Assembly (NCBI GenBank): GCA_950022655.1
Contig: OX465580.1
Span: forward strand, 2,713,122-2,777,121
From: Alentia gelatinosa
Taxonomy: Eukaryota > Annelida > Polychaeta > Phyllodocida > Polynoidae
Reading direction: 5' to 3'
Length of the DNA: 64,000 nt
Shown one piece after another: positions 42,601 through 49,526 of this stretch. Both the position numbers and the translations under genes were made by a program. Positions within the stretch are counted from its first letter, which is position 1. Every line of letters begins with the position of its first letter. Under the pieces are notes generated by a model that made no database searches, was not told the origin of the DNA, and saw only the letters and a list, made by a program, of their open reading frames with translations.

Positions 42601-42984
42601 TGTACAATGGTGATGCAAGGAACTGGGTGCTGTGGGGAAAGGGTTAAGGCAGGTGGTGAAATTGGGAATCAGCACACATGCTTCCTGTTTTCGTCATTCA
42701 CTCACACTGAACCATGCCTCGGCTGAGTGGAGTCGGGGAAGAATCCTTGATTTTAACTTCCCACCTGTCTGATGCAGTGGGTAATGTGTACAGAAATGGC
42801 AAAGTGACCTAACTCTAAAACTTTATGTTTCTTACAGGGAAAGATCCTGCTTAGCGGTGGGCGTGATGCAAATTGGACGTTGAAGTCAACAGTGGAGGAA
42901 TTTGACCCAGAGACAAACAGCTGGTCACTCTGGGACCAGAAACTTCCACTTTATGTTGATGAGCATGCTCTCATCGCTTTTTAA
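30456..42984 (+). CDS. BTB-BACK-Kelch protein (KLHL type), six coding exons
   Basis: Exons 30456-30621 (ATG at 30462), 31555-31718, 31952-32127, 32335-32466, 34899-35733 and 42838-42984 join in phase to 537 codons plus stop. Residues ~15-115 are a BTB domain (DAVLKVG...FPCHRVILAA, FDTMFRSEF, YIYTG). Residues ~115-225 are a BACK region (VADCYIIEGLRDIC, LRKKALRTML, EDLVFEAVTKWI). The rest is Kelch-like, with clear GG doublets (LNGEIYIVGG, GKILLSGG) and W/Y-spaced repeats. Such proteins are usually substrate adaptors for cullin-3 ubiquitin ligases in the cytoplasm; that role is inferred from the family. The early Kelch repeats are atypical. An AG acceptor just before the ATG implies at least one upstream non-coding exon. 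Intron 5 is ~7.1 kb and full of mobile elements. Confidence 0.9.
31022..31404. mobile_element. TIR element in KLHL intron 1, 383 bp
   Basis: Inverted ends CCCGGCGTTTACACTAGAC / GTCTAATGTAAACGCTGGG, flanked by TAA and TTA. Interior subterminal repeats of the GACGACT / AGTCGTC word occur at least ten times in both orientations. That clustering is typical of transposase-binding subterminal regions. No ORF. Confidence 0.75.
31555..31718 (+). CDS. KLHL exon 2
   Basis: Acceptor CTGTTACAG, donor GTTAAG|GTAACA. Encodes SDVFDTMFRSEFKES through YIYTGSIDT...NLVK, the second half of BTB. Confidence 0.9.
31952..32127 (+). CDS. KLHL exon 3
   Basis: Acceptor CCACACAG, donor TGTATG|GTAAGA. Encodes VADCYIIEGLRDICEAQM...LRKKALRTMLVNFKKIV, the end of BTB and start of BACK. 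Confidence 0.9.
32335..32466 (+). CDS. KLHL exon 4
   Basis: Acceptor CTTCATACAG, donor CTAAG|GTAAGG. Encodes TKEFYEMSAEDVIEYISDSEL...VFEAVTKWIDVNPDL, the BACK helices. Confidence 0.9.
32556..32734. mobile_element. pogo-like MITE, 179 bp, TA duplication
   Basis: Ends CAGTAGAACCCCATGTAAGC / inverse (...GCGGGGTTCTACTG), flanked by TA on both sides. Further internal GTAAGCGGACACC and GCTTAAGCGGGG words are arranged as subterminal repeats. This resembles the widespread animal CAGTA(G/A)AACCC(C)GCTTAAG non-autonomous elements of the Tc1/mariner-pogo group. Lies in KLHL intron 4. Confidence 0.8.
33186..33572. mobile_element. Hairpin-module element (inverse of 17720-18070)
   Basis: Inner block TTATCCTACCCCTAATAAAA (33188) to GGGGTAGGATCAA (33404), then hairpin arms CTCGAGTTAGACTTGTCA / TGTCAAGTCTAACTCTCG with tip CACTCGCCTACGCCTCGTG (33484-33502). 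It ends in TTTCTACTAATT. Confidence 0.8.
33641..33950. mobile_element. Hairpin-module element (inverse of 27416-27712)
   Basis: Inner block TTATCCTACCCC (33642) to GGGGTAGGATAA (33781-33792) with the GCCACTAGTGGC palindrome. Then arms TTTTAATCTTGGCCACCGCA / GGGGCCAAGATTAAAA with tip TTCGGCTCTGCCTCATG (33868-33884). Confidence 0.8.
34085..34380. repeat. Long foldback plus CRE-like palindrome and TATA-like box
   Basis: 34099-34220: arms ACTGTCTTCGTACGTCAAAA / TTTTGACGTACGAAGACAGT with inner arms ATTATTGATCACATACATCC and inverse, tip GATGCCGAAGGCAGAG. Then a near-perfect palindrome (34289-34315) made of two GTACGTCAC words, directly followed by TATAAATA (34316). Whether it is a promoter or just repeat structure is unknown. 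Confidence 0.65.
34560..34790. repeat. Hairpin repeats with GTAGATTTAT arms
   Basis: Words CATAAATCTACCCC, TCACCATAACC(C/A)TGGTTTCACAT and their inverse alternate. The compact version is the perfect-looking foldback at 36645-36752. KLHL intron 4. Confidence 0.7.
34899..35733 (+). CDS. KLHL exon 5 (835 bp)
   Basis: Acceptor ACTGCTTTCAG, donor TGGCAG|GTAAGC. Encodes KKYFKQIVDHVRFPFCS (end of BACK), a charged linker with PRTIPRRSF, and the main Kelch-like region to WTVLTPPAGVHQRPGCAAWQ. Only the last repeats show the typical GG. Confidence 0.9.
36160..36600. promoter_or_regulatory. CpG-rich, NRF1-site-containing island
   Basis: In an AT-rich intron this stretch has many CpG, the palindrome GCGCATGCGC (36501-36510, NRF1-type site), an ETS-like ACTTCCG at 36518, AAAATGGCGG (YY1-like) at 36193 and ATTGGTCG at 36152. 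No ORF with family support leaves it in either direction. It could be an alternative or bidirectional promoter; this is inference only. Confidence 0.35.
36645..36752. repeat. 108-bp foldback
   Basis: Arms ATGAAACCATAGTGATGGTG...AGTACGGGGTAGATTTA and TAAATCTACCCCGTACTGTC...TATGGTTTCA, almost perfect, with centre CTCGTTGTTTCGGAGAAACTC. Related but rearranged copies at 34560-34790. Confidence 0.85.
36869..36940. mobile_element. Right-end fragment of TTAACCCTTT hairpin MITE
   Basis: CCTCAAGGCATCACCCGGCC then GATGCCTGAAGGCATTACCC and GGGTTAA, equivalent to 18620-18683. Confidence 0.65.
37825..38020 (+). repeat. GAGCGGCAC-rich dispersed repeat, copy 2
   Basis: Collinear with 1569-1767 (GGTCTCGCCAGCGGCACG, GAGAGGCCGGCAA, CACCCTCCC) and ends at TTGAAACAGCTCCC. 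Confidence 0.7.
38334..38735. mobile_element. Hairpin-module element
   Basis: Inner block TTATCCTTCCCCTAATAAA (38334) to GGGTAGGATAA (38567-38577). Hairpin arms CGAACTCTAGTTAGCC / GGCTAGCTCTCGTTAGG with tip CTCGGCTAACGCCTCTTG (38650-38667). Closest to 11826-12200. Confidence 0.8.
38866..39180. mobile_element. Hairpin-module element (TTATCCACC ends)
   Basis: Arms ACTGATTTCAGATA...TATGCTCCGAGGAGTT / AACTCCTCGGAGCATA...TATCTGAAACCAGT with tip TCCGAGCGTATGCGAGGA (38907-38924). Then an inner block CATTATCCACC (38991) to GGTGGATAATAAA (39166-39178). Same layout as 63095-63440. Confidence 0.75.
39520..39665. repeat. ~135-bp foldback, core orientation 1
   Basis: Arms AAACTAGTTAACCTAATTGG and inverse, then GACGGCTTA and TACTATCGGTAAAATTAT with inverses, around core GCATTCGCTCTGTGAGCTCA. 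The copy at 60951-61065 has the same left arm but the core reversed. Confidence 0.85.
40260..40685. repeat. Diverged GAGCGGCAC/GAAACAG repeat
   Basis: Starts CTGGGAGCTTTTTCAAAAG, ends ATGAAACAGCTCCCTGG (inverted ends), and contains AAAGCGAGAG, GGTCTCG and TTGGTGCCGCT words. Related to 1569-1767 and 37825-38020. Confidence 0.55.
41250..41884. other. No confident gene; small GC-rich stretch
   Basis: 41320-41405 is CpG-rich with CCCATTGGTCGACGTCGGAG. A frame from 41430 (MESLTRRKVCK) could be a tiny exon with donor GTGT|GTAAGT, but nothing supports it further. Confidence 0.3.
41885..42013 (-). pseudogene. Coding-like remnant with a YMFECDACLQRC segment
   Basis: A minus-strand frame of about 42 codons, closed by TAA at 41887-41885. 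It reads like real protein (QIRKEYMFECDACLQRCW, then DDECYALTLSMKTRF) and weakly resembles the cysteine-rich post-SET part of SMYD-type proteins. It is cut at its upstream side by the transposon starting at 42016. Family assignment is a guess. Confidence 0.3.
42016..42647 (-). mobile_element. TTAACCCTTT hairpin MITE with expanded internal VNTR
   Basis: Inverted ends TCAACCCTTTAACAG (42016) and TGGGGAAAGGGTTAA (42633-42647). The region near the TCAACCC end, which in sister copies carries one or two GATGCCT..AGGCAT hairpins, is here a tandem array (42028-42353). The AT-rich remainder corresponds to the element body at 18400-18610 in inverse orientation. Confidence 0.7.
42028..42353 (+). repeat. 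35-bp VNTR, nine units
   Basis: Unit begins ACAGCAGCATGATGCCTCCA and continues GGCATTCCCCTGGCT. Nearly identical copies with single-base changes (first unit CTCTAGG, another CCCCAGG, one with a lost C). Each unit holds the ATGCCT/AGGCAT stem of the parent MITE. Confidence 0.9.
42838..42984 (+). CDS. KLHL exon 6 (terminal coding)
   Basis: Acceptor TTTCTTACAG; encodes GKILLSGGRDANWTLKSTVE...LPLYVDEHALIAF and the stop TAA at 42982-42984. The stop falls inside the left end of the MITE at 42981-43283. A candidate AATAAA lies at 43482 in the downstream sequence. Confidence 0.9.
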   Translation, partial: GKILLSGGRDANWTLKSTVEEFDPETNSWSLWDQKLPLYVDEHALIAF

Positions 42985-43283
42985 CCCTTTAAGGACGGGT
43001 GCCTGTGGCCAAGCTACTGCCTGAAGGACGGTAGCTGGTGGCAATTTATACCGCTAGGGGACGGGCACACCGTGGTTAAAACCCATTATTCAAATTGTTT
43101 AATCATGTGATATGATATATGATCTTAAATATTTTATTTCTTTTGAATAGAAATACTAATAATGATATAATACATATATATTCTGCGAAAATATCATTGC
43201 TTTTCCTCCATTATTTTTTAAAAACGATTTTGTAGATTTTTGAGAAATGATGCCTGAAGGCATCATTCGCCCTTAAAGGGTTC
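42981..43283. mobile_element. TTAACCCTTT hairpin MITE, copy 3, at the KLHL stop codon
   Basis: Ends TTAACCCTTTAAGGACGGG / CCCTTAAAGGGTT. Hairpin GATGCCTGAAGGCATCATT near the right end (43249-43267). Sister of 18346-18683 in the same orientation. Confidence 0.8.
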
Positions 43284-43782
43284 AAAGCCCAAACATGCAA
43301 AACTTAATCAATGTAGAAAAAACATATGTACCAAGTCTGTCTGGTGGCCAAGCAGTAGATTCTACTTTGTGGAGCTTAGCAGTCTTTACAATTGACCCTA
43401 TTTGGAGATTTGCTTCGTATGATACACCGCCATATGAATATGCAAAATGGGGTGACCAAATAGACATCTAAGTGACTGTCATAATAAAAACAAAGTGAGC
43501 CTGCTTACCCTGGTGGTCTGCTTAATAATTTGGTTTACTGAGCAGAAAATACATTCTCCTACACTGCATGAAAATGTTAGTTTACATATGCTTACTTTCC
43601 ACATATGTATATTCATGTGTCTCCTTGGATGTAAACAGTTTTCTCCTATTTGGCAACATTTATGCTTCTCTTAACTTGTAGTTATATATATATATACAGA
43701 TGTGTGTAAGCTGGCATGAATGTGCACATATTGCACTGTTTTTTCATTTTTTTCATTTGCCATTTGACTTATACAAGTCTTT
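43284..43782. other. KLHL 3' flank
   Basis: Possible 3' UTR with AATAAA at 43482. A (TA)n run is at 43684-43697. No gene seen. Confidence 0.45.
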
Positions 43783-43991
43783 ATCCTACCATTAATAAAA
43801 AATGCCATAGGATTAACACTGGCTGACTGTATCCTGTTGAGCGTGCAGTAACGTGTTATTTATTGCCCGCAGGTAACAAATTGATTATTGAAGACAGGGT
43901 AGGATAATAATCAAACTGAACTTGAGTCATTAGTGTTCGTGTTTATCTCACTCTGGTCAGGTCGGCTTCTCACTATGCTCGGCTAACACCT

Positions 43992-44403
43992 TGTAAAATC
44001 CAGATATGAACTATTATGATACATTAGTAGATGATTCATAATATATAATATGATTATACAGGGGATGGTTATAATGCATGCTAATTATATAATCACATAC
44101 TCGTTGTTTGCATTATATTATATTATAATTATGTGTATGGATTGATTATGGTTAATATGAATTGTTGGTGGGTTTCAAGCATATGGATTACTCGGTCATA
44201 CTTATTTGGAGGGACAGCGGATACTTGTGATACGTTGCTATGGTGACCAGTTGGGGGTGTGCGTGAGTCATATGACGTGGCTGTATCTAGGGGGTGTGGC
44301 TAAGCCCGGAGCGCCGAGAGGATATGGAGAATAAAGCAGTCTGCTCTGAACCTACAACAAGTCAAGACGTTTCTGTGTTACTCTCTCTCTCTCCCAGTTT
44401 ACA
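43992..44403 (+). repeat. 5' LTR (412 bp)
   Basis: TG...CA ends. It carries an AATAAA (44330-44335) followed by a CT-rich end. It contains an 83-bp segment (about 44066-44148) absent from the 3' LTR and bounded by ATGGTTA direct repeats. Confidence 0.95.
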
Positions 44404-44421
44404 TTGGTGATCTTGCCAGGA
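44404..44421 (+). other. Probable primer-binding site
   Basis: TTGGTGATCTTGCCAGGA directly follows the 5' LTR; TGG at the start is what a tRNA 3' CCA would pair with. The tRNA species is not determined. Confidence 0.5.
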
Positions 44422-44518
44422 TACGAAGTGTGCGACCGTGTAGGATCGGAGGGGACTCAGTAGAACTGGGAAGGAGAGGAATCAGTGTATAAGAAACCCT
44501 TGCCAGCAGAGAAGCACA

Positions 44519-45718
44519 ATGCCGGGGGATGATAGAGATGAAGATGGGGTCGAAGATGTTGATACCAGTCAGGCCCGACTCGATTTGGATGTTAATAGAG
44601 TAATTAGAGACAATCTCAAGATGCATTCCAAGAGTATCGGTAGATGTAACGGCGCAAACAAGGAAGAGCTACGAGGATGGCTAGAGGCTATAGGATACAC
44701 CAAACGAATGACGGGTGCGAGTGACCAACTAGTGATCCAGATGGTAGGATATCTCGCCCAGGGAGGGTTAGCCTCATTTATCGAAGCTACTCTATCGCCT
44801 TTGAGTGATCAGGAACAGACATGGGAGAATATAGAAGCAGGAATCTCTAAAACATATCTTGGAGAAGATGAAAAAAAATTCCTGCGATCTAAGGTTGACC
44901 GAATGATACAGTTAGAGGGCGAATCTGTAAGGGATTTTGGAATTCGTTTCTCGGAAGTGGTGCGATTAGCCTACGAGGAAGATCAACTAGAGGAAGAATT
45001 AAACCGCGAAAGGGTAATAGATTCATTCGTTGAAGGACTGAACGAACTAAGCGTCCAAGCCAATACAGATATACAGAACCCTACTACATTGGCAGACGCA
45101 ATCAAATATGCTTGTCGAGCTAGCAAATCAATAGAGAGAAGAGAAAAAAAAAATGGGGGAAAAGGGAAGATCGAAGTTGCTGCGTTTTCAGACGAAAAGA
45201 CGAGTGCTAAAAATAAGGAAACTAATGATAACAAGATCAAGGACCCAATCAACGAGCTGACCCACTGTGTTAAATCTCTGCAACAGACTGTAAAAATGTT
45301 GGAGAAGAGAATGGAAGAAAAGAAAACAGAGAGAACTACCAATATGAATGCGGCTAGTGCGGGGGAGACGAGCTCCTTGGAAAGTGGCCAGATGGCGACC
45401 ATCTCAAACCATGCTAACCCGGGAATCCGAGGGAGAGATTTCCAGAACGACCAGCGCCCCCCTGCTCCCATTGTCTACCAATTCAACTCACCGATACCTA
45501 GAGGAAGGGGGCGTGGCAGAGGGCGAGGTCGAGGTCGTAATAACTATAGAGGAAATTACCAGGGAGGGCAGCAAGGACCCCGTGGACCATGTTTCACGTG
45601 TGCTCAACACGGTCATTTCGCGAGAGACTGCCCTATGCGTCCGGAAGCTTTCCAAGGCGCTATAGAAGGAGCGGTAGAAGCTGCCATGGAATCTTCCGCC
45701 TTCTACCAGGGAAACTAG
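44519..45718 (+). CDS. gag: gag polyprotein (399 aa)
   Basis: Structural protein of the retroelement. An acidic N-terminus is followed by a capsid-like helical region (about residues 60-190, with LAQGGLASFIEATL and VRDFGIRFSEVVRLAY). Then come a lysine/glutamate coiled-coil-like stretch (~205-275), an arginine-glycine-rich tract (RGRGRGRGRGR) and one CCHC zinc knuckle, CFTCAQHGHFARDC (~359-372), for RNA binding. It overlaps pol by about 130 bases in the -1 frame, which suggests a -1 ribosomal frameshift for Gag-Pol. The frame is intact. Confidence 0.9.
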   Translation: MPGDDRDEDGVEDVDTSQARLDLDVNRVIRDNLKMHSKSIGRCNGANKEELRGWLEAIGYTKRMTGASDQLVIQMVGYLAQGGLASFIEATLSPLSDQEQTWENIEAGISKTYLGEDEKKFLRSKVDRMIQLEGESVRDFGIRFSEVVRLAYEEDQLEEELNRERVIDSFVEGLNELSVQANTDIQNPTTLADAIKYACRASKSIERREKKNGGKGKIEVAAFSDEKTSAKNKETNDNKIKDPINELTHCVKSLQQTVKMLEKRMEEKKTERTTNMNAASAGETSSLESGQMATISNHANPGIRGRDFQNDQRPPAPIVYQFNSPIPRGRGRGRGRGRGRNNYRGNYQGGQQGPRGPCFTCAQHGHFARDCPMRPEAFQGAIEGAVEAAMESSAFYQGN

Positions 45719-46230
45719 TAGGCGCGCCGGACGGACGTGTCAGTATTGGCATGGACATTGAGGGATCAACCTACATGACCCTGGCGGATTCCGGCGCTTG
45801 CAGATCTATGATGAGGGAGGATGTGTTTATGCATTTGTCCAGTTTACAGAACAGGAACAGAGAAATAGAAGAAGGAGAGAAATTAAAGTCGCTGTCAGGC
45901 CATCGGATACCCACTCTGGGTGTTGGTTACATCATAGCCATGGGTGAGTCGATTCCTTTCTATATTGTCAGAGATTTGGGGCATGATGTGTTGCTTGGTG
46001 TGGATGCATTGGGTTTGTTGGGCGCTCATATCGATTGTAAGAGAAGAATTTTGAAACTCAAGGAAAGAACGTATGCGTGGGGTGTGATTGATCATGTTGA
46101 CATGGGTGTCATGGGAGCCATGACGGAGCTAGATGAATGGAAGAGACTCTATCCCCGGGTATTTTCCGGTAAAATTGACCCTGAAAAACGTAGGAAAGAG
46201 ATCAAAATGAAAATCAATACGGGAGGGGCC
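45589..46230 (+). CDS. Retroelement protease segment
   Basis: Frame -1 to gag. Retropepsin active site LADSGA (Asp at 45787-45789) and the second conserved stretch DVLLGVDALGLLGA. Aspartic protease that would cut Gag-Pol. The reading frame is lost at the C run 46229-46237. Confidence 0.85.
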
Positions 46231-46237
46231 CCCCCCC

Positions 46238-47104
46238 ATCCACCAGAAGCCTTACAGGATTCCATTGCAGAAGAGGGAGGTAGTGGAGAAAGAGATTTCC
46301 CAACTGTTGGAAAAGAAATTGATTCAACCTAGTCAGAGCCCCTGGTCGTCTCCAATTTTGTTGGTTCCCAAGAGTGACGGATCCGTCAGGTGTGTAGTCG
46401 ACTATAGGAAGGTAAATTCGGTAACGAAAAAGGATGCTTACCCAATGCCCAGAGTTCTGGATGTGTTCGACCAACTGCAGGGGGCGAAGGTATTCTCAAC
46501 TATCGATCTAAAGTCAGCGTACTGGCAAATACCGATGGACAAGAATAGCCGGGAAAAGACGGCTATGGCTACGCATTTAGGGCTATTTGAGTGGAATGTG
46601 ATGCCGTTCGGGTTGACTAACAGCGGGGCAGTTTGGCAACGATATATCAATTCTGTGTTGTCCCCCCTTCTGTCGAAATTTGTTTTGGTGTATCTGGTGA
46701 TATTGTGATTTACTCCAAGAATGAGAATGATCACTCTGAACACGTAAATCAGGTCCTAGATTTACTAAAGGAACACCACCTTACCGCTAATCCCGACAAG
46801 TGCCATTTCAGAAAGGCTCGGATTAACTTGTTGGGGTATGTGATTTCGGCAGAGGGGGTTAAACCAGACCCAAACAAAACAGAAGCGATCAGAGACATGC
46901 CGCCCCCCCGGAATGTGAAAGACATCAGGTCATTTCTGGGAATGGCAAATTACTATCGTCTGTGTATCCAAGGGTTCTCAGAAATTGCCAAGCCATTGAC
47001 TGAATTGACCAAGAAAAATGCGCGTTTCAAATGGGGAATGGAAGAGAAAGTTGCGTGGGAAACTCTAAAGAGAGAATTAATATCCGAAAGGGTAATGATT
47101 CCCC
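46238..47104 (+). pseudogene. Reverse transcriptase segments in two frames
   Basis: First frame: SPWSSPILLVPKSDGS, VDYRKVN, FSTIDLKSAYWQIPM, MPFGLTNSGAVWQ, up to about 46697. Second frame: IVIYSKN, LNLLGYVISAEGVKPDPNK-like thumb sequence and IRSFLGMANYYR. The break lies in the catalytic metal-binding box itself. Confidence 0.85.
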
Positions 47105-48400
47105 TGACTTGAACAGGCCATTCCAGTTGTACACGGATGCTAGTGATAGTTGCGTAGGGGGTATCCTTACCCAGCGAGGAGATGATGGAATAGAGCGGCC
47201 CGTACAATACATATCCAAGAGATTGAACGAAACACAAACCCGTTGGGCTACCATTGAGAAAGAGGCCTACGCAGTGATATATGCCCTGAACAAGTTAAAA
47301 CCATATTTGTGGGGCTCACAATTTCGTCTGTTTTCTGATCATCGGCCTTTAATGGGTCTCTTCAAGTCCAAAATTAATTATACCAAGATCCAGAGGTGGG
47401 CAGTGACTTTAGCGGAATATGGGACCCAAGTGGAATACAGGAGGGGCTGTAATAACGTAAGGGCAGATATGTTATCGCGGCCTCCGAGGGAAAGCGGGGA
47501 GCTGCAAGGGGGAATAGCCTCAATTCATAACCAGGTAGACCCCCGGTTAATCGATGGGGGAATTGAGAAAGAACAGAAAACCATGCGTGAATACGAGTTG
47601 GCTGTACGGAAGTTAGAAGGGTATGTGCTGCAGGATGGATTAGTGTATTCACTTAACCCCTTGTCGAAGGGAAATGAAATACCCAGGCTGGTGGTTCCGG
47701 CCCCGCTCAGGGCAGGAGTAATCTCTAGAGCACACGAGGAAGTGGGCCACCAGGGATTTGAGAAAACCCTGAGTAAAGTTGGAGAGAAATACACTGGGGA
47801 TAGACTTCGTCAAGAAATTTATGAGGTATTGCAATCTTGCGCTATATGTGCCTCACACAGGAAGAAGAGATATTTTCCTGCTACTACCCTGATGCCCATC
47901 CCCGTCAGGCCGGGACACATAGTGGGTATGGACCTCATTGGGCCCTTGCCTTTGTCCGAGAATGGGAACCGGTTTTGCCTAGTGATCATTGACCATTGTA
48001 CGGGGTGGGCCGAAGTAGAACCCATACCGAACAAGTCATCTGAGGTAGTATTCAAATGTATTTTCGACAAATACATACCGCGTTATGGGCCACCACAGAT
48101 AGTCATTTGTGATAGGGGAGCGGAGTTTAGAAACTCACTGGTCGAGGGATATTTCCGCCGGATTGGCACCAGGGTGTCGTATACTACCAGCTATCACCCC
48201 CAATCCAATGGTAGGACAGAACGCTTCAATCGAACAATCAAGTCGATCATAGCTAAACTAGTCGATGCCCGGGCTAACCGGTGGGAGGGGGTGTTAGGCC
48301 CAGCGTTGCACGCACACCGATCAACAGTATCAGCGGCTTCGGGATATTCCCCTTTCTACCTGCAGTATGGGCGGTCTCTTTGGGATGTGAGCACGCCGGG
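47105..48400 (+). CDS. RNase H and integrase segment
   Basis: RNase H: LYTDASDSCVGG, EKEAYAVIYALNK, FSDHRPL. Integrase: HHCC zinc finger (HEEVGHQG...CAICASH, 47732-47860), then the catalytic triad Asp (47931), Asp (48111) and Glu (48219). Residues 35 apart between the last two give D-D-35-E. This makes and inserts the DNA copy. Counted from 47031 the triad is D301, D361, E397. Confidence 0.9.
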
Positions 48401-49504
48401 CAGGGCCCTTTGCTATTAGACGATAGGGTGCAGGGTTTGAAACAAGCCTATGAGATTGTAGGGCGGAATTTGGAAAATCAACAGAAAGTGAATCAACGGA
48501 GGTTAGATCGCCGGCCCCGAGCAGGAGAACTGAGAGTGGGGGATAGGGTTTTGCTTTTCCAGCCCATGGCTGCACCTTTTGATCCGAAATTTAGCGGTGG
48601 TTATGTGTTCACCAATATTTCGACTCGAGGTATATCTATTATGAACAAACTAGGAGTCACTCAAACAGTAAACCGGGACAGGTTGCAGACCGACCCGTCA
48701 CCCTCCTGCACTGATAAGCTTAACACACGGCTGGGGGTGCGGGAGAAATCACGGCTGCTACGGGAGTACCCTGATAAATGGGGTGCCGATAGAACCATGC
48801 CTAGCGGCAACCTCCTGCTCTCCCATAAAACCCTATGGGCACACAATCCGGACATGAAACGTGATAAACGTCGGGTGCGTGACCCGGGGTGTGTCCCTGA
48901 AGCAGATAACGAGCGGGCAGAGGAAGAGATTTTATCCCATCCAGATGGCGATAACGAGGTGAGGGAAAGAGGAACCACTGATAGGGATGACTCGAAGGAG
49001 CCATATGGCGATGTTAACTCCAGGCCGGACATGGGCGAAGAAATAAACCATCTGGCAGGTACAGGTGACCAGCCCTCTAACTCGAAAGATACAGTGGGGG
49101 CAGATTGGCCCGATCTGCCGGGTGGAGCAGAGGGGGTTCCAGCCGACCAAACATGGAGAAGCGGGAGTGATGCGAGGGGAACGCCCTCTGGTTTACAAAA
49201 GAGGAATGACGATGGGCCGAGGATGTCTAAAAATAGCGTCACTAGTGGAAGAGAAGGGACTACCAGGCCAGACTCAATTCAGGAGGAAAGGGGCGGGGCT
49301 AATAACCCTATCGAAAATAGAATTGGTCGAGGGGATTTGAGTGACATTGCTGGAGAGGGCGACTGCCCCGATATGGTCCGAGGGAGAGTGGCAGCAAGGA
49401 AAGTAAGTAAGGGGCGCTATAGCGAGCGTAGTGAGACTTATTCTGGCCCCAAATTGCGATCGGGAAAAACGACAGTGAGCAAAAAGGTGCGGGACACGAC
49501 TTAG
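48400..49504 (+). CDS. Integrase C-terminal module and long hydrophilic extension
   Basis: In the last pol frame: RAGELRVGDRVLLFQP...FSGGYVFTNI (GPY/F-like chromodomain-less end). Then about 270 residues of charged, proline/glycine/serine-rich, probably disordered sequence ending GRYSERSETYSGPKLRSGK. The terminal Y-x-L-R-S-like motif is often seen at Gypsy Pol ends, but the long acidic insert is unusual. The stop lies 23 bases before env. Confidence 0.75.
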
Positions 49505-49526
49505 GGGTATACGGATAGTTATCGAT

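Larger units (their letters stand above)
35734..42837 (+). other. KLHL intron 5: unique and repeat sequence
   Basis: 7.1-kb intron. Itemised parts are listed separately. 36953-37820 and 40690-41240 contain no recognised feature apart from a 34-bp direct duplication (GATGGTTGAGGGTACGAGGC, 37078-37145). Confidence 0.5.
45589..49504 (+). pseudogene. pol: pol polyprotein, complete in domains but with four frame breaks
   Basis: Reads protease (45750-46060), reverse transcriptase (~46240-47000), RNase H (47110-47370), zinc-binding and D-D-35-E integrase (47730-48250), a GPY/F-like module and a long hydrophilic tail. The frame changes at 46229-46237 (in a run of nine C), at about 46697 (inside the catalytic Y-x-D-D box of RT), at about 47101 (C run) and at 48385-48410. 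As written no single protein is made. With such young LTRs the breaks may be either fresh mutations or indel errors in the assembly. Confidence 0.85.
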
